From NCBI RefSeq assembly GCF_009362785.1, contig NZ_WHNQ01000021.1, positions 1 to 64,000 of the forward strand: 64,000 bases of DNA, in the 5' to 3' direction. The stretch comes from Paraburkholderia atlantica (lineage in GTDB: Bacteria; Pseudomonadota; Gammaproteobacteria; Burkholderiales; Burkholderiaceae). The position numbers were made by a program, and so were the translations under genes. The notes below the pieces were generated by a model that saw only the letters and a list, made by a program, of their open reading frames with translations, did not search any database and was not told the DNA's origin. How positions within the stretch are numbered: the first letter of the stretch is position 1; every line of letters starts with the position of its first letter. Of this stretch, positions 1 through 9,315 are shown piece by piece.

Positions 1-144
1 GAACAGCCTGGCGGCCTTCGCGAGGATCTGCACGTTGTGCAGCACGGTGGTGCGCTCGTGCGAGTGCGTGCCGAAGAACATCTGCGGCTGGTGGTCGATC
101 AGCGCGAGCGCGCAGTTCTCGGGGGTCAGCAGTTCAAAAGCCAT
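1..144 (-). CDS. isochorismatase-family (YcaC-like) hydrolase, partial
   Basis: Only the first 48 codons are in the window; the gene runs off the left edge. The product begins MAFELLTPENCALALIDHQP. The Asp at residue 17, within the ALIDHQPQMFF segment, matches the catalytic acid at the start of isochorismatase-like cysteine hydrolases. The Cys and Lys of the expected triad lie outside the window. YcaC-type members are small cytoplasmic hydrolases, usually of unknown amide or thioester substrate. The next gene on the same strand starts about 1.2 kb upstream and is an exported alpha/beta hydrolase. Family assignment is good; substrate cannot be inferred. Confidence 0.75.
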   Translation of the reverse strand, partial: MAFELLTPENCALALIDHQPQMFFGTHSHERTTVLHNVQILAKAARLF

Positions 145-301
145 GATTGCTCCAGTGAGGTACGGGTATGGACACGCGATGCCGCGCGCAGCGGTCATCG
201 AACGCGTGCAGATTACGGATCGCGCGCCTTAAAGTCCTTGGGAAAACCTGAAGCGTTATGAACGCTTCAGGTCCGCCGAGGCGAGCGCGCGAGAGTGGGC
301 T

Positions 302-1309
302 TCAGCCCTTGAGGAAGGCGAGCAGGTCGGCGTTGACCTGGTCGACGTGCGTGCTGCACATGCCGTGCGGAGCGCCCGCATAGACCTTCAGCGTGGCGTT
401 CTTGACGATCTTCGCGGAGAGCTTCGCGGAATCGTCGATCGGCACGATCTGGTCGTCATCGCCGTGCAGGATCAGCGTGGGCACGCTGATCTTCTTCAGG
501 TCTTCGGTGTAGTCGACTTCCGAGAACTGCTTGATGCACTCGTACTGGCCTTTGATCGAACCGGCCATGCCCTGGCGCCAGAAGTCCTGCACCAGACCTT
601 GCGAGACCTTTGCGTTGGGACGGTTGAAGCCGTAGAACGGCGTGGCCAGGTCCAGATAGAACTGCGAGCGGTTCGCGGCCACGCCCGCGCGGATGCCGTC
701 GAATACCGACATCGGCAGACCGTTCGGGTTGTTCGCGGACTTCACCATCTGCGGCGGCACCGCGCCGATCAGCACGGCTTTGGCAACACGCTTCTCGCCA
801 TGGCGACCGATGTAATGCGCCACTTCGCCGCCGCCCGTGGAGTGACCGACCAGCATCGCACCCTTCACATCGAGCGCGTCGAGCACGGCGGCCAGATCAT
901 CGGCGTAGGTGTCCATGTCGTTGCCCTCGGAGGGCTGGCCCGAGCGGCCATGGCCGCGGCGGTCGTGCGCGATCACGCGGTAGCCCTGATTCACGAGGAA
1001 CAGCATCTGGGCGTCCCACGCGTCGGCGCTCAGCGGCCAGCCGTGCGAGAAGACCACCGGCGTACCGGTGCCCCAGTCCTTGAAGTAGATCGGCGTGCCG
1101 TCCTTGGCATTCACATAGCCGCCGCCATGATGATGGCCCGTGCCATGTGCGTGCGATGCGCCTGCCGCACCCGCGTTGCTTGCCGCGCCAGCCGCGTTGG
1201 CGGAAAAGCTGGCCATGGCCGCCGCGGCACCCGCCATGCCGGCGCCGGCAGAAAGCAGGCGGCGGCGTGTGGTCGAAGGAATGGACTGTTCGATGTTCTG
1301 CGTATTCAT
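302..1309 (-). CDS. Tat-exported alpha/beta hydrolase, non-heme chloroperoxidase type
   Basis: A 335-residue alpha/beta-hydrolase. The start was placed at the ATG preceded by GGAG about 8 nt upstream; a longer reading frame has no such site. Residues 14-17 (TRRR) followed by a hydrophobic Ala-rich segment form a twin-arginine signal. The mature part shows HGWPLSADAW (oxyanion region), the nucleophile elbow GHSTGGG with Ser157, an acidic residue in LHGDDDQIVP and the catalytic His in APHGMC. This is the pattern of cofactor-free haloperoxidases/perhydrolases, which act physiologically as esterases. Residues 53-64 are a His/Gly-rich linker (HAHGTGHHHGGG) not needed for the fold, possibly metal-binding. 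Periplasmic location is inferred from the signal. Confidence 0.88.
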   Translation of the reverse strand: MNTQNIEQSIPSTTRRRLLSAGAGMAGAAAAMASFSANAAGAASNAGAAGASHAHGTGHHHGGGYVNAKDGTPIYFKDWGTGTPVVFSHGWPLSADAWDAQMLFLVNQGYRVIAHDRRGHGRSGQPSEGNDMDTYADDLAAVLDALDVKGAMLVGHSTGGGEVAHYIGRHGEKRVAKAVLIGAVPPQMVKSANNPNGLPMSVFDGIRAGVAANRSQFYLDLATPFYGFNRPNAKVSQGLVQDFWRQGMAGSIKGQYECIKQFSEVDYTEDLKKISVPTLILHGDDDQIVPIDDSAKLSAKIVKNATLKVYAGAPHGMCSTHVDQVNADLLAFLKG

Positions 1310-1598
1310 GGTGCTTCTCCGTCGTTGCATCGCTATGCGTGTGGTTAGCGATGAGGTTCGCATTTGCGTGGAAAGCGACGCGGCGCGGACCCGACTGGGT
1401 CGAGGAGCGCCGCATGCAGGACGAAGCTTAAGAACGCGACTCTTCAAAGTCCTTGTGGCGATCTGAAGAGTTCTGAAAATGCGAAAACGCGCGGTGAATG
1501 CGGCATCGAAGGTGCGACGACTCTAACTTTTGTCATCGCGTGGAAATACTTTTATGGGTGAGAGCCGACTGGCGGCTGTGAACTCACCACCCGTGCGG

Positions 1599-2516
1599 CT
1601 AGACCGGGGGCTGCCCGATGCGCGCTTCAAGAAACTGCAACAAGGCCCGCACTTTCGTCGAATGCCTGCGATTGGGCAGGTATGCCGCATGGACCACGAC
1701 ATCGCCACTCTGCGGCGTCACCTTCCAGTCAGCGAAGCATCGCATCAGGCGGCCGGAATCGATGTGTTCGTTCACCAGCCAGCCGGGCAATAGTGCGACC
1801 CCCTGCTCCGCGAGGACTGCTTGAAGGAGCATATCGAGGCTGTTCGAAATCAGTCGCCCGCGCACGTTGACCTTTTCAATTTCCTCCCCGCGCGTGAACG
1901 TCCAGATCTGGCGTGCCCGATAGCTTCCGCCATAGGCGATGCGCAGACATTCGTGTTCCGCGAGGTCGGCCGGCTCCTCGGGCCTTCCCGCTCTTTTCAG
2001 GTACTCGTGGGCCGCAACCACTAAGCGCGGATTGTCGGCCATCTTCCTGACGATGAGATTCGGATCGCCGCTGGGCAGCCCAATCCGCACAGCCACGTCG
2101 ATGCGATCGAGCGCGAGATCCACGAAGTGATCCGCAACCACGACGTCTAGCGCAACGCGAGGATATTCACGCAGGAAAGCGGCGAGATGCGGCGCAAGCA
2201 CGATGCGGTTGTACGTGGACGGCACCGTCACGCGCAATGCGCCAACGGGCGCCGCGCCGCTGTCCAGCACGCTTTCGTCGGCCTCGGCAAGCTCGTCGAG
2301 CAGCCTGGAAATCTGCTCGACATACGTCGCGCCAGCATCGGTCAGGCTGACACGCCGCGGGGTTCGCGTCAGCAGCGCGGTGCCGAGCGAGTCTTCGAGT
2401 GCGTCCATCAAACGCGTGACCGACGAGGTTGCCACGCCCAGACGCTGGGCGGCTTTCGCGAAGCCGCCGGCATCAGCCACTTCGAGCAGGGTGTTGAGGG
2501 CGAGCAATTTGTCCAT
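1599..2516 (-). CDS. LysR-family transcriptional regulator
   Basis: A 305-residue LysR regulator of standard length. The N-terminal winged helix-turn-helix spans about residues 1-60 (MDKLLALNTLLEVADAGGF, then AAQRLGVATSSVTRLMDALE). The effector-binding domain follows (LRVTVPSTYNRIVLAPHLAAF onward) and ends without extension. It belongs to the large group that usually controls a divergently transcribed neighbour. Here that neighbour is the MFS transporter starting 331 bp away, so it is the most likely target. The intergenic segment holds a TGGTG-N10-CACCA inverted repeat that could be its site. The alpha/beta hydrolase downstream on the same strand is a second possible target. Confidence 0.92.
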   Translation of the reverse strand: MDKLLALNTLLEVADAGGFAKAAQRLGVATSSVTRLMDALEDSLGTALLTRTPRRVSLTDAGATYVEQISRLLDELAEADESVLDSGAAPVGALRVTVPSTYNRIVLAPHLAAFLREYPRVALDVVVADHFVDLALDRIDVAVRIGLPSGDPNLIVRKMADNPRLVVAAHEYLKRAGRPEEPADLAEHECLRIAYGGSYRARQIWTFTRGEEIEKVNVRGRLISNSLDMLLQAVLAEQGVALLPGWLVNEHIDSGRLMRCFADWKVTPQSGDVVVHAAYLPNRRHSTKVRALLQFLEARIGQPPV

Positions 2517-2847
2517 GCGGGGGATTATGCCAGCGGAAATCGGGCGGTTCGCACTCTGCGCGCCTTCATCAAGCGCAAGGATTAATGGCGGGGCTCAGGA
2601 CTTTTCAGGTGCGTGATGGCAGCCTACCGTCATCATGACCTTGGCTTTCGAGCGCCGCTCCTCGCGTTGCGTGGCGCGCAACGGGGGATTGCGCGCCGAT
2701 CGTATTCCGCATGCACCGGCTCGCGCCTAACCTTGGTGCAGTCGCGAACACCAGTTTGGCTGTCGTACAACCCGACGCCAATTCGCGGACTGCATAGCAA
2801 GTCGAAAGGCCCAGTCGTCAAATAATTTCTTCGCTCAAGGAGCCATC
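2517..2847. promoter_or_regulatory. divergent intergenic region of lysR and the MFS gene
   Basis: No gene is recognisable here. It separates the LysR start from the MFS start and must hold both promoters. An inverted repeat TGGTG (2734-2738), N10, CACCA (2749-2753) has the size and T-N11-A-like layout of a LysR operator. The assignment is by inspection only. A ribosome binding site (AAGGAG) lies just before the MFS start codon. Confidence 0.4.
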
Positions 2848-4062
2848 ATGTCCACTCCCTCGCGCACGCTCGGCGGCAACGAACGGCCCGTCAAGCTCAC
2901 CCAGGGACTCATTGCACTATTCGCATTCAGTTGCGGCGCGATCGTTGCAAACCTGTACTACGCGCAGCCGATTACCGAGCTGATCGGTCCGGCGCTGCAC
3001 ATGTCGGGCGGCACGGCGAGCCTGATCGTTTCGCTCACCCAGATCGGCTACGCGCTCGGTCTGTTTTTCATCGTGCCCTTGGGCGACCTGCTCGAGAACC
3101 GCAAGCTGATGATTACGACCGCAGTCGTGTCGATCGCGAGTCTCGCCGCCGCATCGCTGATGCACACCCCCAGCTGGTTTCTGCTGATGTCGTTGCTGAT
3201 CGGCTTCAGTTCCGTGGCCGTGCAGATCCTGATCCCGCTCGCGGCGCACCTTGCTCCCGATCATTCCCGGGGCCGTATCGTCGGTACGATCATGGGCGGT
3301 CTGCTTCTCGGCATCCTCCTGTCCCGACCGCTGTCGAGCATCGTCGCGGATCACTTCGGCTGGCGCGTCGTGTTTGCGGCGGCCGCAGTCGTGATGGCGC
3401 TCGTGACGACCGTGCTCGCGCTGACGATTCCGCGCCGGCAGCCGGACCATAGCGCCACGTATTTCGAGCTCATCGGCTCGCTGCTCGTGCTCGTGCGAAC
3501 CATGCCGGTACTGCGCCATCGTGCGCTCTATCAAGGTTTGATGTTCGCGTCGTTCAGCCTTTTCTGGACTGCGGTTCCGGTTGAGCTTACGCGCCAGTAC
3601 GGCCTTTCACAGTCGGCGATCGCGCTGTTCTCACTGGTTGGCGCAATCGGTGCGACATCGGCTCCCGTCGCAGGCCGCCTCGCGGACGCTGGATATTCCA
3701 TTCGCGCCACGTTTGTGGCGCTGATCGTCGCCGCGTTGTCTTATCTGCCGGCACTCGTCCTTCCCGCGTCCGGAGTTTTCGGCCTCGTGGTTACCGGGAT
3801 TGCGCTCGACTTCGCCGTGCAGATGAACATGGTGCTCGGCCAGCGGGAGATCTACGCGCTGCACGCGGCAAGCCGCAACCGCCTCAACGCGCTGTACATG
3901 ACGAGCATCTTCGTTGGCGGCGCGATCGGGTCCGCGCTTGCGAGCACGCTCTTCGAGCGCGGTGGGTGGCCGCTGGTCGCAGGTGTTGCTCTTGCATTCC
4001 CGCTGGTTGCGTTCGTCCACTTCCTGCTGATCGGACGGCCGTACGCTCTCAGCGAGCGCTAG
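2848..4062 (+). CDS. MFS transporter (12-TM exporter type)
   Basis: A 404-residue major facilitator protein with twelve hydrophobic segments in two halves. The N-terminus VANLYYAQPI and the loop GDLLENRKLM (cytoplasmic motif A-like, G-D-x-x-x-x-R-K) are typical of the YnfM-like group of drug or small-metabolite exporters. The start has AAGGAG 7 nt upstream. It is transcribed divergently from the LysR gene, which probably regulates it, and is followed by a strong hairpin terminator. The substrate cannot be deduced. Confidence 0.9.
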   Translation: MSTPSRTLGGNERPVKLTQGLIALFAFSCGAIVANLYYAQPITELIGPALHMSGGTASLIVSLTQIGYALGLFFIVPLGDLLENRKLMITTAVVSIASLAAASLMHTPSWFLLMSLLIGFSSVAVQILIPLAAHLAPDHSRGRIVGTIMGGLLLGILLSRPLSSIVADHFGWRVVFAAAAVVMALVTTVLALTIPRRQPDHSATYFELIGSLLVLVRTMPVLRHRALYQGLMFASFSLFWTAVPVELTRQYGLSQSAIALFSLVGAIGATSAPVAGRLADAGYSIRATFVALIVAALSYLPALVLPASGVFGLVVTGIALDFAVQMNMVLGQREIYALHAASRNRLNALYMTSIFVGGAIGSALASTLFERGGWPLVAGVALAFPLVAFVHFLLIGRPYALSER

Positions 4063-4110
4063 ACCTAGGCGCGTTTCGCCAGGGCCGCCCTAGCAGCGCA
4101 CCAATGACAA

Positions 4111-4147
4111 AACGCCACGGAGATCGCTTTTCGTGGCGTTTTTCTTT
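4111..4147. terminator. Rho-independent terminator after the MFS gene
   Basis: A perfect 9-bp stem, AACGCCACG paired with CGTGGCGTT, with a 12-nt loop, followed by TTTCTTT on the plus strand. It lies about 50 nt past the MFS stop codon. A short A-rich stretch before the stem (GACAAAA) could let it also work for the azoreductase gene converging from the right. Confidence 0.85.
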
Positions 4148-4196
4148 GTACCTTGTGCGCGTCGCCCTACCGGGGCGACGACGCATCGAGTGAGAC

Positions 4197-4793
4197 TTAC
4201 ACTGCCGCAATCGCCTCACGTGCGCTCGCGAGCGCGGCGCCGGCCGCATCCGGACCCATCGCCAGGCCTTCGGCATAGATGAAGCTGACGTCGGTCATGC
4301 CGAGAAAGCCGAGAAACGACTTCAGATACGGCGTCTGGGTATCGTTCGGCGTGCCTTGATACTTGCCGCCACGCGCCGAAACCACGAACACTTTCTTGCC
4401 CTTCACCAGACCTTCCGGACCGTTCTCGGTGTAGCGGAACGTGATGCCGGCGCGAGCGATCCAGTCGAAGTAAGTCTTCAGCTGCGACGAGATGCCAAAG
4501 TTATACAGCGGGGCACCGATCACGATGATGTCCGCGGCCTGCAGTTCCGCGATCAGCCCTTCGCTGCGCGCATTGATCGCCTCCTGCTCGGGGGTGCGCT
4601 GGTCGTCCGGCGTGAAGAACGTACCGAGGATGGCGTCGTCCAGGTGCGGCAGCGGCTCGGCTTGCAGGTTACGCGTGACGACGGTCGCGCCGGCGTTCGA
4701 CTGTTGCAGACGCGCCGTCAGTTCATTGACGAGCAGCGTCGACTGGGCGCCTTGCGAGCGGGCGGCGGAATTGATTTGCAGGATCGTGGCCAT
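4197..4793 (-). CDS. azoR: FMN-dependent NADH:quinone/azo oxidoreductase
   Basis: A 198-residue flavodoxin-fold enzyme of the AzoR family, at the usual length of about 200. It shows the phosphate-binding N-terminus ATILQINSAARSQGAQS, the PLYNFGISSQLKTYFDWIARAG segment that contacts FMN and nicotinamide, and the SARGGKY motif. AzoR proteins reduce quinones and azo compounds with NADH in the cytoplasm and protect against electrophilic quinone stress. It stands alone between the terminator and the histidine kinase gene. An upstream GGAG-like sequence precedes the start. Confidence 0.93.
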   Translation of the reverse strand: MATILQINSAARSQGAQSTLLVNELTARLQQSNAGATVVTRNLQAEPLPHLDDAILGTFFTPDDQRTPEQEAINARSEGLIAELQAADIIVIGAPLYNFGISSQLKTYFDWIARAGITFRYTENGPEGLVKGKKVFVVSARGGKYQGTPNDTQTPYLKSFLGFLGMTDVSFIYAEGLAMGPDAAGAALASAREAIAAV

Positions 4794-4897
4794 ATTGGCT
4801 CCTTCGGGTTTCGGTTCTATCGGTTACGCAAGCTTGCGCGGTGAAGAATGTTTGCCCGAAAGCGCCATGTCGGCAACTGAAGCGTTATTAATTAAAT

Positions 4898-7192
4898 TTA
4901 ATCTGCGTCTGTCGCATCAGTCGATTGAGCCTCCCGCGACGAAACGGCAGGTCGCTGGGGCACCGTAAACTGAACGACCGCGCCGCGTGGCGAAGAGTCA
5001 GTAGCCCACAACCGCCCGCCATGGGCGTCGATGATGGAACGGCAGATCGAAAGTCCCATCCCCAAGCCGGTCGCCTTCGTGGTGTAGAACGCCGTGAACG
5101 CGTGTTCGGTACCGTTCGGGCCAAAGCCCGTTCCCGAATCGCGCACGGTCACGAGCACGCAGGCGTCTTCGGTCTCGGTCGTGCTGATGCAAACCCGCCG
5201 TACCCCATCGATATCGTTCAATGCTTCCAGCGCATTGATAATCAGATTGAGCAACACCTGCTGCAATTCCACCCGGTCGCCTTCAACGAACGGCAACCCC
5301 TCCGCGAGTTGCATCTCCAGCTGGGCACCACTCTTTCTTGCTTCGCCCTGGACCAGGTCGGCGATCTCACGGATGACCTCGTTGATATGCACCGGCTCCT
5401 TTCTCCGTGGCGCCTTCGTCACCAGCTGTCGGATTCGGCCGAGCACGTCGGCGGCGCGATTGGCGCCGCCGACGATACTGTCGAGCGCGCGGCTGGCCTC
5501 GTCGATGTCGGCGGGCTCGCGGTCCAGCCATCGCAACGCGGCCTCGGCGCTGATCACCGTCGAGGCGATCGGCTGACTGAGTTCATGAGCAATCGAGGCC
5601 GCGAGTTGCCCCATGGTCGCAACGCGGTTCGCATGCGCCAGTTCGGCCTGCACCTCGCGATAGCGCTCTTCGCTCTCGCGGACTTTCTTTTCCGCCTGCT
5701 TCTGCTCGGTCAGGTCGAGCACAAAGGCGACGCCTTTCCGGCCGTTTGCGTCGGAGGCGGCAAAGCCGACGATGACGGGTACGCGGCCGCCGTCCTTCCT
5801 GACGTATTCCATCTCGAATGGCTTGGTGCGACCGGTTTCTGCCAACTCGATCCGCGCGCGGATGGCGTCGTCATGCTTTTCCGGCGCCGTCAGATCCAGA
5901 CAGCGCACGCGGCCCGCGACGAGATCGTCGCGCCCGTAGCCCACCATGCGCAGAAACACGTCATTGGCTTCGAGGATGTTCCCATCGGCATCCCAGACAT
6001 TGAATCCGATGATGTTGGCATCGACCAGACGCCGCATCTTTGCCTCGCTCTCCGCGACGTCGCGATACAAACGGGCATTTTCGAGCGAAACTGCAGCCTG
6101 CGAGGCCATGATCTTCAGCACAGCGATCCTGCCAGGACTGAACCCGCGGGCAATACGATTGTTCTCGAGGTAGAGCGCACCCATCAGCTTTGCGCCATTC
6201 CTCAGGGGCAGGCACAGAATGGAACGCGCGCGATGCTCGCCGACATAGGGATCTGTGTTAGACATCGGCTCGGCTGAAGCATCGTCGAGAATCGTAGTCT
6301 CGCCCGTACGCAACACGTGGTACAGGATCGACTCCGGCAACATCGTCGCGTTGACCGGCGCGTCGGATAGCTGCAGACGGACCGCATCGCCGGCCGTGGT
6401 GGCTTCCGCAGCAAGCCGATGCGTACGCCCATCCGACAGGATCAACAACCCCCTTTCGGCGCCCGCCTGTTCGATTGCCGTGCGCGTGATCATTTCGATC
6501 AGCATTTCCAGCCTGATCTCGCTTGAAACCGCCTGTAACGCCTTGATCACTGTCGCCAACTCGGGGGGCTCGATTGCCGCTGACATAGCATTCGTCGATC
6601 CGGGCGCCGCCTCGTCGGTCCTCAGGTACGGATACTGTTCCTCGAGTTGCCGCACCTTTGCATTGGCGCCCCAACGCAGGTAGCCATCGCGGGCCTTCTG
6701 CATGTACATACGCGCAATGCTTCCAAGACCGCGCGCCGAGTAAAAACGGGACGCGAGTTCGCTCACCAGTGCCTCGACGTGCGCGAAGCCACTTTCCTGC
6801 GCTGAGCGGATGGCCTGCTCGTAGAGCATCGCGGCGTCGTCTGCGCGCCCCTCGATACGGGCGATCTCGGCACCGACCAGCGCGGTATGGCCTGCGAAAT
6901 TCTCCGGGCAGAGATCGGCACAGACACGCAGTTGGTCGTGGTGCACAGTCAGTGCTTCCAGCTGCTGCAGGAGCTCGTTAGCCGGGATGGAGTCGCACCG
7001 TGCAGCTCTAGCCAGCGCGGCATAGAAGTGATATTCGGGCTCCTCGACGAACGGCTGCAAGGTTGCTGGCAGCCGTTGGACCTCTGAGGCAGCCACCATG
7101 GCCGCGTCGTGGTCTCCGGCGAGATAGCGTGCCTGCAGCTTCCCGACCCAGTCCCAGCCGTTGTCCCGCAAATTATTCTCGTTTTTATCCAT
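4898..7192 (-). CDS. GAF-PAS sensor histidine kinase with helical N-terminal domain (truncated hybrid type)
   Basis: A 764-residue cytoplasmic sensor kinase with no membrane segment. Residues 1-190 are a TPR-like helical region (KLQARYLAGDHDAAMVAAS, CPENFAGHTALVGAEIARIEGR, FYSARGLGSIARMYMQKA). GAF covers about 235-380 and PAS about 385-505. A dimerisation domain with the phospho-acceptor box AHELSQP follows, then an HATPase with N box (NLIINALEAL), DSGTGFG and GLGMGLSI. From the TPR region on, this matches the C-terminal half of the very long proteins that begin with a Ser/Thr-kinase domain and an AAA-type ATPase. Those front domains are absent: the RpiR gene ends 94 bp upstream. No receiver gene is adjacent, so its partner is unknown. 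Confidence 0.88.
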   Translation of the reverse strand: MDKNENNLRDNGWDWVGKLQARYLAGDHDAAMVAASEVQRLPATLQPFVEEPEYHFYAALARAARCDSIPANELLQQLEALTVHHDQLRVCADLCPENFAGHTALVGAEIARIEGRADDAAMLYEQAIRSAQESGFAHVEALVSELASRFYSARGLGSIARMYMQKARDGYLRWGANAKVRQLEEQYPYLRTDEAAPGSTNAMSAAIEPPELATVIKALQAVSSEIRLEMLIEMITRTAIEQAGAERGLLILSDGRTHRLAAEATTAGDAVRLQLSDAPVNATMLPESILYHVLRTGETTILDDASAEPMSNTDPYVGEHRARSILCLPLRNGAKLMGALYLENNRIARGFSPGRIAVLKIMASQAAVSLENARLYRDVAESEAKMRRLVDANIIGFNVWDADGNILEANDVFLRMVGYGRDDLVAGRVRCLDLTAPEKHDDAIRARIELAETGRTKPFEMEYVRKDGGRVPVIVGFAASDANGRKGVAFVLDLTEQKQAEKKVRESEERYREVQAELAHANRVATMGQLAASIAHELSQPIASTVISAEAALRWLDREPADIDEASRALDSIVGGANRAADVLGRIRQLVTKAPRRKEPVHINEVIREIADLVQGEARKSGAQLEMQLAEGLPFVEGDRVELQQVLLNLIINALEALNDIDGVRRVCISTTETEDACVLVTVRDSGTGFGPNGTEHAFTAFYTTKATGLGMGLSICRSIIDAHGGRLWATDSSPRGAVVQFTVPQRPAVSSREAQSTDATDAD

Positions 7193-7285
7193 CGTTCCTG
7201 CGATGAAATCGACTGCACCTGCGGGCGCAAGTGCTCTGTCTTTGTAAGACCAGCGGTTGCGATTGCGAAGATCACTGAGCGGAGA

Positions 7286-8284
7286 TCAGTCCGTTTCGAT
7301 CCCCAACGCAGTAATCAATCGTTCGCGCCGCGATAGCGCCTGCAAAGACCGCTTCCCCAGATGCGTCGCGACCAGATTGAGCAGGCCTTCGCAAAAGATC
7401 AGATACGCGCCCATGCTATTGCTGAAGAAACTGCTGTCGTGCGGAATCAGGAACGCGTGCCGCGCGGGTGGCACCAGTGGAGACGCGAGCGTATCCGTGA
7501 TCGCGATGACCGTCATACCCGCCTCGGCCGCTGCCTTCGCAGCTTCAGCGACGCTGCGCGTATAAGGCGAGACGCTCGTGACGACCACCACATCTCCCGG
7601 TTGCAACTGCGCGAGTCCTTCAGCCACGCCCAGCCCTTGTGCATCGAGCAACCCGACGTCGGTGCGGATCATCCCGAGCCCGTAGCAAAGAAAGCTGGCG
7701 AGCGCGCTGAACTGCCGCAAGCCGTGCACGCGCACGCGCGGCGCCCCCGCCAGTAGCGCGGCCGCGCCACGCAAATCGTCAGCCGATAGCCGCGCGAGAA
7801 ACGTCTCCACATTGACGATCGATTCGTGCGCGAGTTGCACGACGACCTCGACCTCGGGCGACGTTCCGCTATTGACGGGCGTGTGCGCACGCTGCTTTTT
7901 CCCCGCAACGAGCCGCTCCGCCTGATTCGTATAGAAATGCCGGTGACGCTCCGCCAGCGAATCGCGAAACACGCTTTGAAAATCCGCGAATCCTGTATAG
8001 CCGAGCTTCGTGCTGAGCCGCGTCAGCGTCGACGCATTGACGTCGAGTGCCGTCGCCAGATCGGTGATGGTCCGCACGGCCACTTCCTCCGGCCGTTCAA
8101 GCAGCCACGCCAGCACGGCGTGCGCCTTGCCGCCGAGCGACAGGCCCGCCTCGTCGCGACCGATGCGCAACACCAGTTCGCGCAGCGCATCGACACTGCG
8201 CGGCGCGCCAGCGACGGCTTCAGGCGCGCTCGCCTCGTCCTTGTTCGCCGGCTTGCGGCGCTTCGTGCGTAGGTTTGTGTCCAT
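7286..8284 (-). CDS. MurR/RpiR-family transcriptional regulator
   Basis: A 332-residue regulator. A basic leader (residues 1-30) is followed by an RpiR-type helix-turn-helix at about 40-105 (VRTITDLATALDVNASTLTRLSTKLGYTGFADFQ) and a SIS domain at about 165-310 (RVRVHGLRQFSALASFL, VVVTSVSPYTRSVAEAAKAA). SIS domains normally sense sugar phosphates or related ligands. It is the last gene of the ABC transporter operon and its start overlaps the end of the C45 hydrolase gene by about 65 bp, so it should be co-transcribed and autoregulated. Three phased palindromes in front of the operon are its probable operators. Confidence 0.92.
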   Translation of the reverse strand: MDTNLRTKRRKPANKDEASAPEAVAGAPRSVDALRELVLRIGRDEAGLSLGGKAHAVLAWLLERPEEVAVRTITDLATALDVNASTLTRLSTKLGYTGFADFQSVFRDSLAERHRHFYTNQAERLVAGKKQRAHTPVNSGTSPEVEVVVQLAHESIVNVETFLARLSADDLRGAAALLAGAPRVRVHGLRQFSALASFLCYGLGMIRTDVGLLDAQGLGVAEGLAQLQPGDVVVVTSVSPYTRSVAEAAKAAAEAGMTVIAITDTLASPLVPPARHAFLIPHDSSFFSNSMGAYLIFCEGLLNLVATHLGKRSLQALSRRERLITALGIETD

Positions 8285-9305
8285 TGATCAATCGATATCG
8301 CGGCGGCGTCCCGGGTTGTTCATAAACGTCCCATTCTATGTGAGACGCCCTGATCACGATATCAGCGGTTGCGAGCGTGTTTTCGTCGTCAGGATCGGCG
8401 GGGTCGGCGCGGTAGATCGGCAGCGATGCGTCGTGCGTGTCCGCGAGGATCGCGAGCGGCTCAGGCGCATGCCCCGCTTCGCGTGCGTCCCGCAACATCC
8501 GGTCGCCGCGCGCCTGCCGACTACACGATGAATCGGTCACGAGCTGGGCGAAGCCGCGCATCGGCGGATGAATCGCGTGATTCGCATGCAACGACGGCTG
8601 CGTGATCTCCTGCACGGAACAACCGTGCGCGCTGAATTCGACGCTCAGCAACGGCGCGCTCGCCTGATGCGCAAGCGTCAGATGGAAGCCGCCCGCGCGA
8701 GGGTTGTCGCGCACCACGGCAACGGCCGCATCGAGATCGCGCGCATCCAGCAAGGCGCGTGTGAGCACCATGCGCGGCACGCCCGCCCCGGTCTGGCGCA
8801 CCCGCAGGTTGTTCACGGTGACGGCGAGGCCCGCGTCCGTCACGGCGAACGTATGGCCCGGCAGTGAGCCCGGATACACGAACGCCGCAAAGCCCGGACT
8901 GCCGTCGATCCGACACGCGGCAATCGCGCAATGCCCGGCGAAGCCGGGGTCACCGTCTTCGTTGTGAGTGATGCGCTTGCAATCAACCGATGGCAATTGC
9001 ACCGTCGTGCATCCGTCGGGCGACGCAGCCCACAGGTCGCCGCGGCAGTTCCACAGGAACACATCGTCGAAGGGCAGTCCGAGGCCATTGGCAAGCCCCT
9101 GCAATTCCGCCCAGATACGCGGAAAGCGCTGCTGCGTATGTGCGGAAAGCGCGGCGGCGAGCGGCGTGCCACGCCATTGCATGACGTCGCGCCAGGCGGC
9201 CGATTGCACTAGGTGGCGATGCACGGCCAACGCGCCGAAGCGCCCTAACGCCTCGCCCGCGCCGAACGGCGAGCCGGAGATTTCGATGAATCCAATTGCA
9301 GACAT
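8220..9305 (-). CDS. C45-family autoproteolytic acyltransferase/amidohydrolase
   Basis: A 361-residue member of the C45 (acyl-CoA:6-aminopenicillanate acyltransferase-like) Ntn-hydrolase family. The helical front region FPRIWAELQGLANGLGLPFDDVFLWNCRGD precedes the self-cleavage site SPDGC99TTV, where Cys99 would become the N-terminal nucleophile after autoproteolysis. The mature chain contains GHCAIAACRIDGSPGF and other strands of the fold. Known relatives hydrolyse or form amide bonds on N-acyl amino acids or small peptides; the bacterial substrate is usually unknown. It lies 10 bp after the ABC ATPase gene and overlaps the RpiR gene, which suggests it processes what the importer brings in. 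Confidence 0.83.
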   Translation of the reverse strand: MSAIGFIEISGSPFGAGEALGRFGALAVHRHLVQSAAWRDVMQWRGTPLAAALSAHTQQRFPRIWAELQGLANGLGLPFDDVFLWNCRGDLWAASPDGCTTVQLPSVDCKRITHNEDGDPGFAGHCAIAACRIDGSPGFAAFVYPGSLPGHTFAVTDAGLAVTVNNLRVRQTGAGVPRMVLTRALLDARDLDAAVAVVRDNPRAGGFHLTLAHQASAPLLSVEFSAHGCSVQEITQPSLHANHAIHPPMRGFAQLVTDSSCSRQARGDRMLRDAREAGHAPEPLAILADTHDASLPIYRADPADPDDENTLATADIVIRASHIEWDVYEQPGTPPRYRLINGHKPTHEAPQAGEQGRGERA

Positions 9306-9315
9306 GAGTTCGAGA

